This document shows, one piece after another, positions 34,261 to 46,235 of a DNA stretch of 64,000 bases (its first letter is position 1; every line of letters starts with the position of its first letter). Under the pieces are notes generated by a model. That model was not told where the DNA came from. It worked only from the letters and a program-made list of their open reading frames with translations, and did no database searches. The position numbers were made by a program, and so were the translations under genes. The stretch is from Chlamydomonas reinhardtii (Eukaryota; Chlorophyta; Chlorophyceae; Chlamydomonadales; Chlamydomonadaceae), in assembly GCF_000002595.2 (NCBI RefSeq), contig NC_057005.1, forward strand, positions 7,354,193 to 7,418,192. The letters are read 5' to 3'.

Positions 34261-37200
34261 TTACCGCCCGCCAGCAGGTGCCGCCGTGGGCCAGGGCTGC
34301 ACCTGGATGGTCGTGGCAGCGTACGGCTGGCCAGCGGGCACGTAGGCGCGGCTGCTGCTGTTGAAGCCAGTGGTGAGGGCAGAGTTGTTCTGGTAGGTCG
34401 TGATGGCAGCGTTCATCTGGGCAATCAGCATCGGAGGGTCAACGTAGCCGATGTTCTTGGTGTTGAGCATGGCGGTCAGGGCCTTGGTCTGGGAAGCGAT
34501 GGTGGCGTTCAGGTACTTGTCGAAGTAAGCCGGGCCAAAGGTCTTGTTCACGGCGATGTTCTCCTTGGTCAGCTGGGCGTACAGGGTCACCGTCACGTTC
34601 TGCATCGGAAACAACAGGGACAAGTGGGGTTCAGACGGCGGGCACGGAAACAGGCAACGCACTTTTGTCTCGCGAATTAATAGCGCTTGGGTCGAGACCC
34701 CGGACCGGGGCCTCCGGCTTTCACACGCGTAGGAAGTCGCGCAACGACCGGGACATTCAGTGTCGGCTGAAACAGTATGGACACGGGAGCCCGCAACATG
34801 ACTTAACCGGGACTCCCAACAGCCGCTTCCCGTTTAAACCTACCGTCATGCCCTTCTTGTACTTGGCGATGTCCTTGGACATGGTCAGAGACGGCGAGTA
34901 GGCGCCGTACGCGAAGATGGCAGCGCAGAGGAAGCCCGACACAATCAGGGTAAAGATCCAGGCAACGACCTGCTTGGCGAACAGCTTCCAGTTCACGCCG
35001 CTGCGCAGGTCCTCGACCAGGCCCACGCCCATCTCAGCGCCGGTGATGCACTGGGTGGTGGAGATGGGCAGGCCGTACACGGAGGCCAGCGACACGGTGA
35101 ACGAAGTGCCCAGCTCAGCCGAGAAACCGCGGGACGGCGTCATCTGCGAACCGGGCATGAAACGGCATGCGTTACAAGGGCAAGCTAGGGAAATGCAGGC
35201 ACATTTGAAGAGGGAGGCTCGCACAAGGCGACAGCATGCGTGCCCCGCCCATCCGGACGTGTCAATGTGCTGGGCATTCATAGCGTTCCAGGTCCCAAAA
35301 GCGTGCCCATTCCACCCCCCACGCACCTTGGCCAGGCCCACGCCCAGAGTCATCATGATGTTGTAGCCGTAGGTAGCCAGGCCCACCACAATGCCGGCGC
35401 CGCCCATGGCCATCACCCAGATGGGGGTGTCGCCGTTGGACGTGATGGTCCAGAAACGGTACACGTACCAGATGCCGGAGAAGGGGCCGACAGCGTTGGC
35501 GACATCGTTGGCTCCGTGCGCGAAAGACACGGCGCAGGCAGAGAAGACCTGCAGGTACTTGTACACCTGCTCGGTCTCGGGGGAGAACACCTCGGCGGCA
35601 GCGTGCATGTCGTGGATGGTCTGGTCGTGCTCCACGTGCTGCGCGCGGCAAGGGCACCAGGGAGGTCTCGCGTGAATACACTGGCAAGTTTGTGCTCGGG
35701 GTTTCGGGGTCTACACCAACCCACCCAGCTCCATACCGTTCACTGCCGAAATGTCCAGGACCCACCTCGTGAATGTCGACGTTCAGGCCGCGGGTGGCAG
35801 CCTTCTTCATCGAGTTGAAGATCTTCATGGCCTTGGAGGTGGGCTCAGCCTCCACCTCCTCCTCCTTGGGCTTGCCGGCGTTGGCCTCGGCGTCAGCAGC
35901 CTTCTGGGCAGCCCTGCAGAGTCGAGCATTCCCAAAGTGTTAGCAGTTGCTTTGCCGCAAGCATGTCCTGCGACTATGAATACCGGTATGCATATGCATG
36001 GCGCTCCTGACGGCACACGGACACAAGACGCACGGCAACGCAGCACCTAGCGTCAAACGCACCGGTCCATGTCCTTGGTGACGGCACGGCGCAGCAGCCA
36101 CATGCCGGGGAAGATGGCGAGAAGCATGCAGCCTGCGGGTCAATCCGTGGGGTTACATTCATGACTAATCAGGGAAGTCGTACACGGGCCACCTGTGGCC
36201 TCGGGTGGGTCAATCCCAAGCAATGGTTGTCCAAATATCCCGGTCGTTAGTGTCATAATGCAACCCAGTCAGAACCGCAGACGACTCTTAACGCTTACCA
36301 GCAGTAATGCACGCAGCCACCCAGGCGGCCTTGTTCGAGTCCCAGTGAGCCACGTTCTTGGCTCCCTTGTAGATCACGAAGAAAACTGTTGGAACAAGTC
36401 CATGCACGCAAACCGAGCGTTAGCGGAGCGGACACCTGGCATGTATCCGGTTTTGGCATCAGGCGCCTCCGGCCAGAACAATTGCTCGTCAGACCCACGC
36501 CACTGCAACACACAATCGCACGCCCGGCGATGACTTCGGCAACCTGCATCCCTCCAAGCCCTATGCAAATGTACGTGCAATTCCAGCACCAACGGCACCT
36601 TATGAGCCCGTAACTGATCTCCAGCCACCCACCGTTGATGAACACGGTGACACCAACCAGCAGGGGGTACATGTAGATTGCCAGGTTGGTCGAGTTCTCG
36701 CGGCGGAGGATGCACACGCGGTTGAGCCAGAAGATGATGGCAGACGCAATGCCTGCAGCAAGGGAAGAGGGTTGGGTGCACGAGTGTGTGAGAAGCAGTG
36801 CACGCAATCGTAATGGAATAAGCAACCGATCCATGCATGACAGACGAAGCCGACGTGCAGCTGCGGCAGGAAGATGAGTACAGGTTCCAGGAACGCAGGT
36901 CTTGCCCCGACCCATGGCGAGCCTCACTAATTTGTGAGTTCCACGACACCCCACACTCAGGCTGAACGAACACGTACACGCCTGTCTTGGCATAAGACAG
37001 TGCACTCACCCGACATGAGGGGCGACACGAACCAGGAGCAGATGACGGGCACCAGACCCTTCGAGTAGGGGAAGGCGTCCATGTGGTCGTTCCACACCAC
37101 GGCGCCAGAGCCACCCCACACCAGGGCAAAGCCCATCACCGCGCCGATGACGGAGTGAGTGGTGGACACGGCCAGGCTAAAGTAGGTAGCGGTGAACACC

Positions 37201-37777
37201 CAGGTAGAGGCGGAAATGAGCGCGCACATCATGCCGTACGCGAACATCTCTGGGAGGTCCTGGAACGCGGTGGGGCGAGCGATGGAGCCAGCGATGGTCT
37301 TGGTCACCTCGCCACCCAGGCCGATGGCTCCGGCGAACTCGAAGACGGAAGCGATGAGGCAAGCCTGCTTCAGGGTAATGGTCTTGGCGCCGACGGAGGT
37401 GCCGAAGGCGTTGGCCACTGTTGGGGGTAGGGGGTTGCAGGTCGGGTTAGTGCCAGGATATACACTTGCATTGGGCTAGTCCGTAAGCGGAGCTGGTTTC
37501 CGTGTCAGTGGCACCCTGTTCCACCGGAATCAGGTCAAGGGACCTGAAGCTGATGCTCACCATCATTGGCACCGATGCCGGCGGCCATGATAAATGAGAC
37601 AATGAAGCCCACAATCACCAGCCACATGTAATCTGCATCCAGATGCAGCAGAAGAAAAGAGCAGTGTTGGTAGGCGCAGGAGTTGCGTTGGGGCGGCCCA
37701 TGGAGCTATGGCTACAACATTATGCTGGCAAGACCTAGCATTACGATGCGCCTACCTGTCCAGTACTCCGGCGGCAT
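34261..37777 (-). CDS. PTB: PTB-type phosphate transporter, copy 1 (PiT/Pho4 family)
   Basis: PiT/Pho4 carriers import phosphate with Na+ or H+; the algal PTB group is usually described as sodium/phosphate symporters. Exons on minus: 37756-37777, 37561-37632, 37010-37417, 36633-36752, 36299-36385, 36063-36132, 35766-35913, 35327-35638, 34844-35143, 34261-34599; 625 aa, all in phase. Both inverted Pho4 signatures are present: GIGANDVANAFGTSVG near the N-terminus, rebuilt across an intron, and AHGANDVANAVGPF in the second half. Multi-pass hydrophobic segments flank a central charged loop (KPKEEEVEAEPTSKAMK). The C-terminal exon is polar and Asn/Thr-rich, with NKT and NAT sequons, so probably luminal or extracellular. 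The start, MPPEYWT, directly follows an acceptor-like cgcag, so a leader exon is likely. Exact PTB number not assignable. Confidence 0.93.
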
Positions 37778-38819
37778 CTGCGGGCGGGTAGGAACATGAG
37801 CGCGGGCAGAGGGGCAAAAGTGAACAGCGAGGGCGAGGGAAAGCAACAGGAGGGAAGGAGGTGCGGCGCTGCGAAGGAGGTGCGGCGCTGCGGAAGAAAG
37901 CCAATGCTAGGCAAAACGCTGACTACAATATCGAGTCCACCATCAAGCGGCTGCCCCATAAGCAAGTTCGTCGGAGAACGTGATGCTGATGCGGCGCAAG
38001 CAATCGGTCACGCTCGGCGGCTGAAGTCATCGCAAGCCGAACAGACAATAACGGCCTGATGCCCGCTGCAACTCTAGTGTTACGCCACACCACCGCAGCG
38101 CTGAAACGGGAGTGAACAACCCCACGGGTGTCAGTCCACTTTACGTCTGTCCTGGCCACCCACCTTCGCTGGACTGTCGGTCGCTTAAACAGCCCGTCAA
38201 GGCAGGAAGGTACTCTAGAAAGAGAGAACAGGCAGGCTCAGAGCAGGAGTGTGTGGTCGTCGAAGGTCCACCTTTACGGCTTGGCGAAGCAGGTTGTGGC
38301 AAAGTCTCTTAATTATGTCAAAGGTTGCTCACACACGCTTTATGCGGCAGCTGAAATCCGGCGAGAGGCGGTTTCGCCGGAATTTCGTCATCATGATGAT
38401 TCCAAAGGAATCAAGTTGCTTTTTTGCGGAACAAGCTTTTCACAAGCTTTTCACAGGCGCAGCATTGACTTTGTTAGTCCTGTCAAAAATTTTGCATTCC
38501 GAGGTGAAGCACCTCGGAAATTCTCTGTCTGACAGAGAAGTCTACGAAATTCTCTGGAGTAACGCAAATTAATGCACGTTTTAGAAAACATACGATATCA
38601 CACATGCATCAAACTGGGACGCGACGATGTCCCGAAACGCTGGATTTCAACCTTCCCACTCAGAGCAGAAAACGCAGTCATGGCCTCTGCGTCATCGCCG
38701 GGAAACGATACTAAATGCAATTCATCATGAAGAACTCAAACAACTCAATATCAGAACAAACCCCCCTCGCATCAAACTGAAGACAGAGTGCCGCCATCCG
38801 CCACGGCACGCCATACAAG
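37778..38819. other. Upstream flank of PTB copy 1, no supported gene
   Basis: Holds the promoter of PTB copy 1 on minus. A short direct repeat, gaaggaggtgcggcgctgcg, occurs near 37855-37895. Around 38340-38570 the DNA is unusually AT-rich for this window and contains a small palindrome, ttctctgtctgacagagaa, near 38521. No protein signal. Confidence 0.4.
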
Positions 38820-39815
38820 TCACCGTCAATGCAGTGGGTCGGCGCCGCAGGGCTTATCCGTGCGGCGTAGAACTGTTTGGCGGGCAGGTTGGCACGGGGT
38901 GGAGCGGTTGAACCGGTGGTGACATTGAGCCGCGGTGACGATGCTCGAGGTAGTCGAAGTAGCCTGCGCGTCTCCATACAGCTGCAGCTCCACATGGGCG
39001 CAAATGTGGCATAGCAAGGGGCAGGCACGGCAGGCGGCACGTCAATGGCACAGACCCGCAGGGATGCGGTGGGACAGGGTGTGCGATGGGACAGGGGAAG
39101 GGCACGGGGTAAGGGGCAGGTTGGCAGCCCCGTAGAGTTCAGCGTATTCCCAAATGGTCGCGGAATGGGACATCAGGCGAGACATATCAAGATGGCCGCA
39201 TCAGCTAAGATTCACAACTCACCTGTCCCGGGAAGGTAGCATTCATCACGGGCATCCAGCGAGCGGTGTCGGTCTTCAGGTTATGGATGGACTGCAAGGC
39301 AGGCCTGCCGTGCAGGGGAGTCAGGTGACAAGGGGAACGTTGGGCGCGTCAGTTGGACGAAACACATGTGCTGCGCCCAAGCGGCCCCGCTTCCATACGG
39401 CATGCAATACGTAATGCGCGAATTGCCTTTTAAGGAGCCAATGCGTGTCATACGGTAAGCTAAGAACCCAACCACAGCAGGCCAAGACTTACGATATCAT
39501 AGTGGATGTCCTTGCTATTGGCCAGCTCCAGCACGTCGGGCGCCGGTCAACAGGGGCGCCTGCGGTTCATTAAGTGACAATGTAGGGGCAACCGTATGAA
39601 GACGGCCAAGGGTCGAAGGGGACTGAAGTGTGCTTCGGCGATGGTGGACACGCAAGGCCATGGGCAAACCGTGTCCAGGAAGCCACTCACCGTAGGCGTG
39701 CACACATAACACAAAATAGCAAAACTGCAGTATACGGGCAAACCGTGTCCAGGAAGCCACTCACCGTAGGCATGCACACATAACACAATCAAGCGAAACT
39801 GCAGTACGGTATACA
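38820..39815 (-). pseudogene. Decayed PTB copy (3' exons only)
   Basis: Between PTB copies 1 and 2, four minus-strand remnants occur in the order expected of a PTB 3' half. They are LIVLCVHAYG (about 39760-39800, with a tandem second version about 39690), then PDVLELANSKDIHYDI (39491-39545), then SIHNLKTDTARWMPVMNA ending FPGQ (39224-39295), then VTTGSTAPPRANLPAK (38830-38930). The third and fourth mirror the split last exons of copies 3 and 4 (SIRNLTTVIYRSLNAS, VVTTGFNRSTRAYVPAN). Good donors follow several pieces, so the splice frame is partly kept. No Pho4 signature remains nearby, so the 5' half is gone. Confidence 0.65.
39662..39809. repeat. 74-bp tandem duplication inside the PTB relic
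   Basis: Two units start at 39662 and 39736 with gggcaaaccgtgtccaggaa and run to ctgcagta. Each carries one short candidate exon with its acceptor and donor on minus, so the duplication copied an exon of the relic. Confidence 0.8.
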
Positions 39816-40223
39816 TGCTTAGGAACCATGCAAGTGAACCAGAAGACAGAAGTCCAAACAATGTTTACAGTATTAATCATGCATCGGTGTTTCCCGCACA
39901 ACAAGAAAGCACTCGTCAGGTGGGATCGTAAAAGTGTGCAAGCAGTATGCAACAAGTTCCCTACACCGACTACAGGCTGCCACTGTGCCAAACAACAGTG
40001 CAAGCCTCACAGTGCAAGCCTCACAGAGCCTGCCTCACAGAGCCTGCACAGCAACCACTCTGTCAGCAAAGAGCCGTATCTCAGTATCTAGTGGCAGCTT
40101 AGCAGCCTTAAGCCAGCACCACACCATCCTGCAGACCGCGTCCTCTACGTGCCCGCACGCGCAGTAGTCCTGGTTTTCATGGTCAGTCACGTTCTCAATG
40201 ATTTATTCTAGGAATGCAACAGC

Positions 40224-43200
40224 CTACCGCCCGCCAGCGGGTGCCGCTGTGGGCCAGGGCTGCACCTGGATGGTCGTGGCAGCGTACGGCTGGCCAGCGG
40301 GCACGTAGGCGCGGCTGCTGCTGTTGAAGCCAGTGGTGAGGGCAGAGTTGTTCTGGTAGGTCGTGATGGCAGCGTTCATCTGGGCAATCAGCATCGGAGG
40401 GTCAACGTAGCCGATGTTCTTGGTGTTGAGCATGGCGGTCAGGGCCTTGGTCTGGGAAGCGATGGTGGCGTTCAGGTACTTGTCGAAGTAAGCCGGGCCA
40501 AAGGTCTTGTTCACGGCGATGTTCTCCTTGGTCAGCTGGGCGTACAGGGTCACCGTCACGTTCTGCATCGGAAACAACAGGGACGAGTGGGGTTCAGACG
40601 GCGGGCACGGAAACAGGCAGCGCACTTTTGTCTCGCGAATTAATAGCGCTTGGGTCGAGACCCCGGACCAGGGCCTCCGGCTTTCACACGCGTAGGAAGT
40701 CGCGCAACGACCGGGACATTCAGTGTCGGCTGAAACAGTATGGACACGGGAGCCTGCAACATGACTTAACCGGGACTCCCAACAGCCGCTTCCCGTTTAA
40801 ACCCACCGTCATGCCCTTCTTGTACTTGGCGATGTCCTTGGACATGGTCAGAGACGGCGAGTAGGCGCCGTACGCGAAGATGGCAGCGCAGAGGAAGCCC
40901 GACACAATCAGGGTGAACACCCAGGCAACGACCTGCTTGGCGAACAGCTTCCAGTTCACGCCGCTGCGCAGGTCCTCGACCAGGCCCACGCCCATCTCGC
41001 CACCGGTAATAATTTGGGTGGTGGACACAGGCAGGCCGTACACGGAGGCAATGGAGACGGTGAACGAGGTAGCCAGCTCAGCGCAGAAGCCGCGGGACGG
41101 CGTCATCTGCGGAACAGGCATTGTAGGGGGAACAAGTGCCAAGGGTGAGCTGGAGAGCGCCGGAAACTTATGCTCGCAAGCATGACCGCTCCTACTATCA
41201 AACCCTGCCACTGCGCCATACATGAGCAGTGTCCACGCGCCCACAGCCTGCTGCCTTTGCATCAGCGCACCTTGGCCAGGCCCACGCCCAGAGTCATCAT
41301 GATGTTGTAGCCGTAGGTAGCCAGGCCCACCACAATGCCGGCGCCGCCCATGGCCATCACCCAGACGGGGGTGTCGCCGCTGGACGAGATGGTCCAGAAG
41401 CGGTACACATACCAGATGCCGGAGAAAGGGCCGACAGCGTTGGCGACATCGTTGGCTCCGTGCGCGAAAGACACGGCGCAGGCAGAGAAGACCTGCAGGT
41501 ACTTGTACACCTGCTCGGTCTCGGGGGAGAACACCTCGGCGGCAGCGTGCATGTCGTGGATGGTCTGGTCGTGCTCCACGTGCTGCGCGCGGCAAGGGCA
41601 CCAGGGAGGTCTCGCGTGAATACACTCGCAAGTTTGTGCTCGGGGTCTCGGGGTCTACACCAACCCACTCAGCTCCATACCGTTCACTGCCGAAATGTCC
41701 AGGACCCACCTCGTGAATGTCGACGTTCAGGCCGCGGGTGGCAGCCTTCTTCATCGAGTTGAAGATCTTCATGGCCTTAGAGGTGGGCTCAGCCTCCACC
41801 TCCTCCTCCTTGGGCTTGCCGGCGTTGGCCTCGGCGTCAGCAGCCTTCTGGGCAGCCCTGCAGAGTCGAGCATTCCCAAAGTGTTAGCAGTTGCTTTGCC
41901 GCAAGCATGTCCTGCGACTATGAATACCGGTATGCATATGCATGCGCGCGCATCGTCTCAGACCCTACAACAAATTGAACACAAGCAATCTGCACAATCA
42001 AGCAGACAAACTGAAGAAGCACAGTGCCTCCCGTAATGTACTCACCGGTCCATGTCCTTGGTAACGGCACGGCGCAGCAGCCACATGCCGGGGAAGATGG
42101 CGAGAACCATGCAGCCTGCGGATCAGTTCACACCGACACAACTTTCAATGGCTATTCTCGGTTGCGTGAAGCCTGTGCATTGCAGTTCCTGACACTGGCA
42201 CGTGAAGTGCCCAGCTTGCCACCGGGTGGCACACAGCACCACAGCAGGTATTCGCACCAGTGCTTTGCTCACCGGCCATGATGCACGCAGCCACCCAGGC
42301 GGCCTTGTTCGAGTCCCAGTGAGCCACGTTCTTAGCTCCCTTGTAGATTACAAAGAAAACTGTGGGCAGGCAACAGAGGCAAGATGAAACGTGACGAACA
42401 CGAGCAGTTCCTCAATAGACACTATCGCCTCTGTCACTTGTGGCAGTCAACAGACAGTCAACTAGAGGGCGTGCTCTCGACTATCATACTGGTTGATACA
42501 TTGCAATGCGCGCACAGTACTGCTGAGTCCCGGCAAGACCACCATGCCGGCTAGATTCCTTGGGTGTTGCATTGTCTACCTCCTTCCAGCCACCCACCAT
42601 TGATGAAGACGGTGACACCCACAAGAAGGGGGTAAAAGTAAATTGCCAACTGGGTTGAGTTCTCGCGGCGAAGGATGCACACGCGGTTCAGGCTGAAGAG
42701 AATAGCAGCAGTAATTCCTGCCGCAAGGAGGAAGGAATAGTTGGTTAGATATGTGAGAATCTGGGGGGACACACTAAAAAGCAACATTTAGGCCTGCTGC
42801 AGGATAGTGAAACGAGGAAACCATTACTCAGGTCGGAATTGCTTCGCACTTACCCGACATGATGGGCGACACGAACCAGGAGCAGATCACGGGCACCAGA
42901 CCCTTCGAGTAGGGGAAGGCGTCCATGTGGTCGTTCCACACCACGGCGCCAGAGCCACCCCACACCAGGGCAAAGCCCATCACCGCGCCGATGACGGAGT
43001 GGGTGGTGGATACGGCAAGGCAGAAGTATGTGGCAACGAACACCCAGGTAGATGCGGCAATAAGCGCGCACATCATGCCGTACGCGAACATCTCTGGGAG
43101 GTCCTGGAACGCGGCGGGGCGAGCGATGGAGCCAGCGATGGTCTTGGTCACCTCGCCACCCAGGCCAATGGCACCGGCGAACTCAAAGACGGAAGCGATG

Positions 43201-43650
43201 AGGCAAGCCTGCTTCAGGGTAATGGTCTTGGCGCCGACGGAGGTGCCGAAGGCGTTGGCCACTGTTGGGGGTAGGGGGTTGCAGGTCGGGTTAGTGGCAA
43301 GGCACTAGGGCAAGGGTTACTGGTGCAATATCTACATGGAGGTAAGGTCCACATTGTTGCGGACCCAACACTCACCATCGTTAGCACCAATACCGGCGGC
43401 CATAATAAATGAGACAATAAAGCCCACAATCACCAGCCACATATAATCTGTTAGGCAGGTGGCGTTGACAATTGGAGGGAGGAGCAAGGGGCAGATGATG
43501 GGGTACCGTAAGTTTGGTTCTGAAGGTGGAACGGGGCAGCAGCACGGCGCTTGCAGTGATGGCAGGCCCAGCACTGCTTTCGCAACGTCATGTAATTCCA
43601 TTTTACTAGTCCCAAACATTGCGCTTACCTGTCCAGTACTCCGGCGGCAT
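40224..43650 (-). CDS. PTB: PTB-type phosphate transporter, copy 2
   Basis: Same ten-exon plan and 625-aa length as copy 1: 43629-43650, 43376-43447, 42854-43261, 42598-42717, 42273-42359, 42046-42115, 41710-41857, 41271-41582, 40807-41106, 40224-40562. GANDVANAFGTSVG and AHGANDVANAVGP are intact. The last exon encodes the same protein as that of copy 1. Differences concentrate in three places: exon 4 (ITAAILFSLNRVC against IASAIIFWLNRVC), the first half of exon 9 (LPVSTTQIITGGEMG against LPISTTQCITGAEMG), and introns next to them. TTACA at 39865-39869 (TGTAA on minus) lies 355 bp past the stop. On minus, ttatatagc about 100 bp upstream of the ATG could be a TATA box; then the acceptor-like ccacag before ATG would be coincidental. 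Confidence 0.93.
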
Positions 43651-43984
43651 CTGTGGGGCCGACCAAAGAAAAAGAAGGGAAGTGGCAGGAGGGGGCGTGA
43701 GCCGAGCGTCACAGCAGTCGGCTGACTGGCCCCAGGGAGCTGGGCTATATAAGGTGAGAGTGACCAGGGCTTCCTTTGTTTCAATCAACCTATTGAGTAT
43801 GTCTTTGTGGGTTCCGTTCCTGAGCGGACAAGTGCGCAGCAAGCACGGAGTGTAGAGCATGGACATCCCTGTATTTGCATGGCGGGCACACGGACGACTA
43901 GTCCGCGCCAGGCGACGAGCGGACATACCTTTGCGAGAGTTGTCGATCCAAAACCCCGTCAGGGCGGCAGGTGCTGGCTGGCCG
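43651..43984. promoter_or_regulatory. Upstream flank of PTB copy 2
   Basis: Minus-strand promoter region. It includes a TATA-like ttatatagc around 43746-43754 and a pyrimidine-rich tract just before the start codon. Its left neighbour is the PTB start; its right limit is where the inverted NAGS copy begins. Confidence 0.4.
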
Positions 43985-44799
43985 GGCGGAAGGGCGCTCA
44001 ACCTCAAGAGGGATTTATCAAGCGGTGCACGGCGTCGTGCGCTCGGTACTTCTGGAGGCGGGTCTAGGTTTGCGTCTGTCACAATTAGTTGTATGGGGTA
44101 TGTGAATTGATATATAATGGTGGAAGCCCGACAAATGCTGGCCCAATGAGAAAGAGGGGAATTCCTGTCTCACCGACGATATTCGGCATCACCAACGTTA
44201 CCCGGCCGCGCCCTCCATTCACTCGTTGCAGTGCATTACAAGGATTTCGCTATATCAGAGTGTGTGATTGAAGTGCAGAAGATGCGAGTCAGAGGAACGG
44301 TCGGGCAGGTCCGGGGTGGGGTGTTCGTAAGTCGGGTACCGGCGGAAGGCGGGTACACGAATGCCCATGCTGTCAACCGCACCGCCAGGCCCGCATGTGG
44401 TGTCGCGAGCTAGCTGGCTATGCATAAGTATAGAGTATAATTAAGTTTGTATTCCTCCAGCCGCTGTTTGCAATACACACTCCCCCACCAGAAGCAGGGT
44501 GGGATGAACCCGATTGCCTCGCTCGCCCTCCCTGTTCAGTCATTCAGCCGCTATACAATTCCCGGTCTTCAGAGTGCGGCTTCGTGCAGCGGTTGGTCAC
44601 GACTATCCAACCTGCTCCCGTCACGTGCCTCCCCGTGCTCGTATGCGTGTCGCCCTGTCAGCTCCCTGCTTTGCTCCCTCCTAGGCCTTCCCTGCCCTGC
44701 CTGTGCCTCACCGTGAACCTGGACAGCAGGCCCGCCAGCGCGTCCCGGCTGAGCTTAACCAGGATGCCGGCTTTCTCCAGCGGCTCCAGCAGCGCAGCC
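43985..44799 (-). pseudogene. Inverted partial duplicate of the NAGS gene (exon 11 end plus intron)
   Basis: The minus strand here matches plus-strand 27954-28805. The exon part still reads LAALLEPLEKAGILVK then diverges (LSRDALAGLLSRFT against RSRDELADLLPSFT) and keeps the donor. The next 230 bp of intron are clearly diverged, with small gaps. The last 500 bp (28300-28805 equivalent) are nearly identical. The GNAT exons are absent, so it cannot encode an enzyme. It sits immediately upstream of PTB copy 2. Confidence 0.85.
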
Positions 44800-45762
44800 T
44801 AGCATGCATATAATGTTAGCAAACGCTAGCAAACAGTGTACAGTATACGATTGTGTACCTTAACGAGTCCCACCTGGCTAGGTGCATTCACTCGAGAGCC
44901 TTGATCCTTGACAACGCCTGCCGCCGAAAGCATTGTGCAGCCACATGCGCATCCAGGCCCACCAGGTGTACAGCTACACTGACAGCCTGTGCTCACGGGT
45001 GGAAGCATGGAGGGGAAGAGCGCATGTCAGGTGTGCGGGACAGGTTCGTCCAGGACAGGCGACAGCAAGCCAGCAAAATGCAACACAGTATGGGCGGGGC
45101 ACAGCACCACCACAGCGCACATGTCCAGGAGGCACATGACTTGCCTGTGGTTCCTTGATCGCATCGTTGCATCCAGGCACATGCGACCGCGCACACACAT
45201 GTTAGGCATTGAACACATAGTCTCTCCCTGTGCAGTGACTGCACACACAAGCCTGACGGACAGCGGCGGTTCAGAGAGCAACCGTCCTTCACACTTGCAT
45301 TGCTAAAATGCTGTGCGCTAGTGTCTTCACCTCTTCGCCCCGATATCTCACGGACGGGACTGATTGCCACAGTGATTACAAACAAGTGTCAGGAACAGTC
45401 GTGCACAATACCCCACGCATCATCAAAGATATCCCAGCCCGCTATCCAGCCCCGCCTATCGTATTTCTAGCCTATGTATTGCCTGCACGCGTTAGGCTCG
45501 TTGGGCCCGCTCGCATTCGTAATCACCGGTAGCGATGATCGTACTCGAATTCAATGTCATTCAGTGAGTCATGATAGGCGATTGAGTTCCATCCTGCTCA
45601 CAAGGTTGCAAGTCGTGATGGCACCAGTCCACATGTCCGACAACGGTAATACTGACATTCAATCAAAATCTATGCCACTGTAAAAGTGATGTGCAAACCG
45701 CTGAGCCACATGACACTACGCCGTGCCCCACTTCAGCAGTTGTGCGCGACGCAGGCCTGGCC
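44800..45762. other. Intergenic between inverted NAGS fragment and PTB copy 3
   Basis: No supported exon. TTACA at 45376-45380 (TGTAA on minus) lies 383 bp past the stop of PTB copy 3 and is its likely polyadenylation signal. Confidence 0.45.
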
Positions 45763-46202
45763 TTACCGCCCGCCGGCGGGAGCGGCCACGGCGTAGGGCT
45801 TGACCTCGATAGTGCTGGCGGCGTAGGGCTGGTTGGCGGGCACGTAGGCGCGGGTGGAGCGGTTGAAGCCGGTGGTGACTACAGAGTAGTTCACGTAGGT
45901 AAGGTACGCGTTGTTCATCTCGGTCGCCAGCTGGGTGGGGTCGATGTAACCAATGGTCTTACTGTTGAACATGTTGGTGAGGGTCCGCGTGTTGGTGGTG
46001 ATGGTGCGGTTCAGCGTGGGGTCGAACTGCAGCAAGGAAAGGGGGGCAAGGTCACGGGTGGTGGAGGATACCGTACATGTCGAACGCGGCAAGCAAGTCG
46101 CGCGCTCAGCGTGGGCAAGTGTGTGTGTGTGTGCGGGTGTTTGGTTATGCGTGTTTTGGAGAGCATAATTAGAAGAGAGCGAAACTGTATGTGAATGGGA
46201 AG

Positions 46203-46235
<33 letters not shown>

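Noticed and set aside
45691-46194. 167-codon plus frame rich in Gly and Val
   Set aside because: Antisense shadow of PTB copy 3; similar shadows occur opposite every PTB exon (for example 34252-34680, 41229-41762, 53357-54178).
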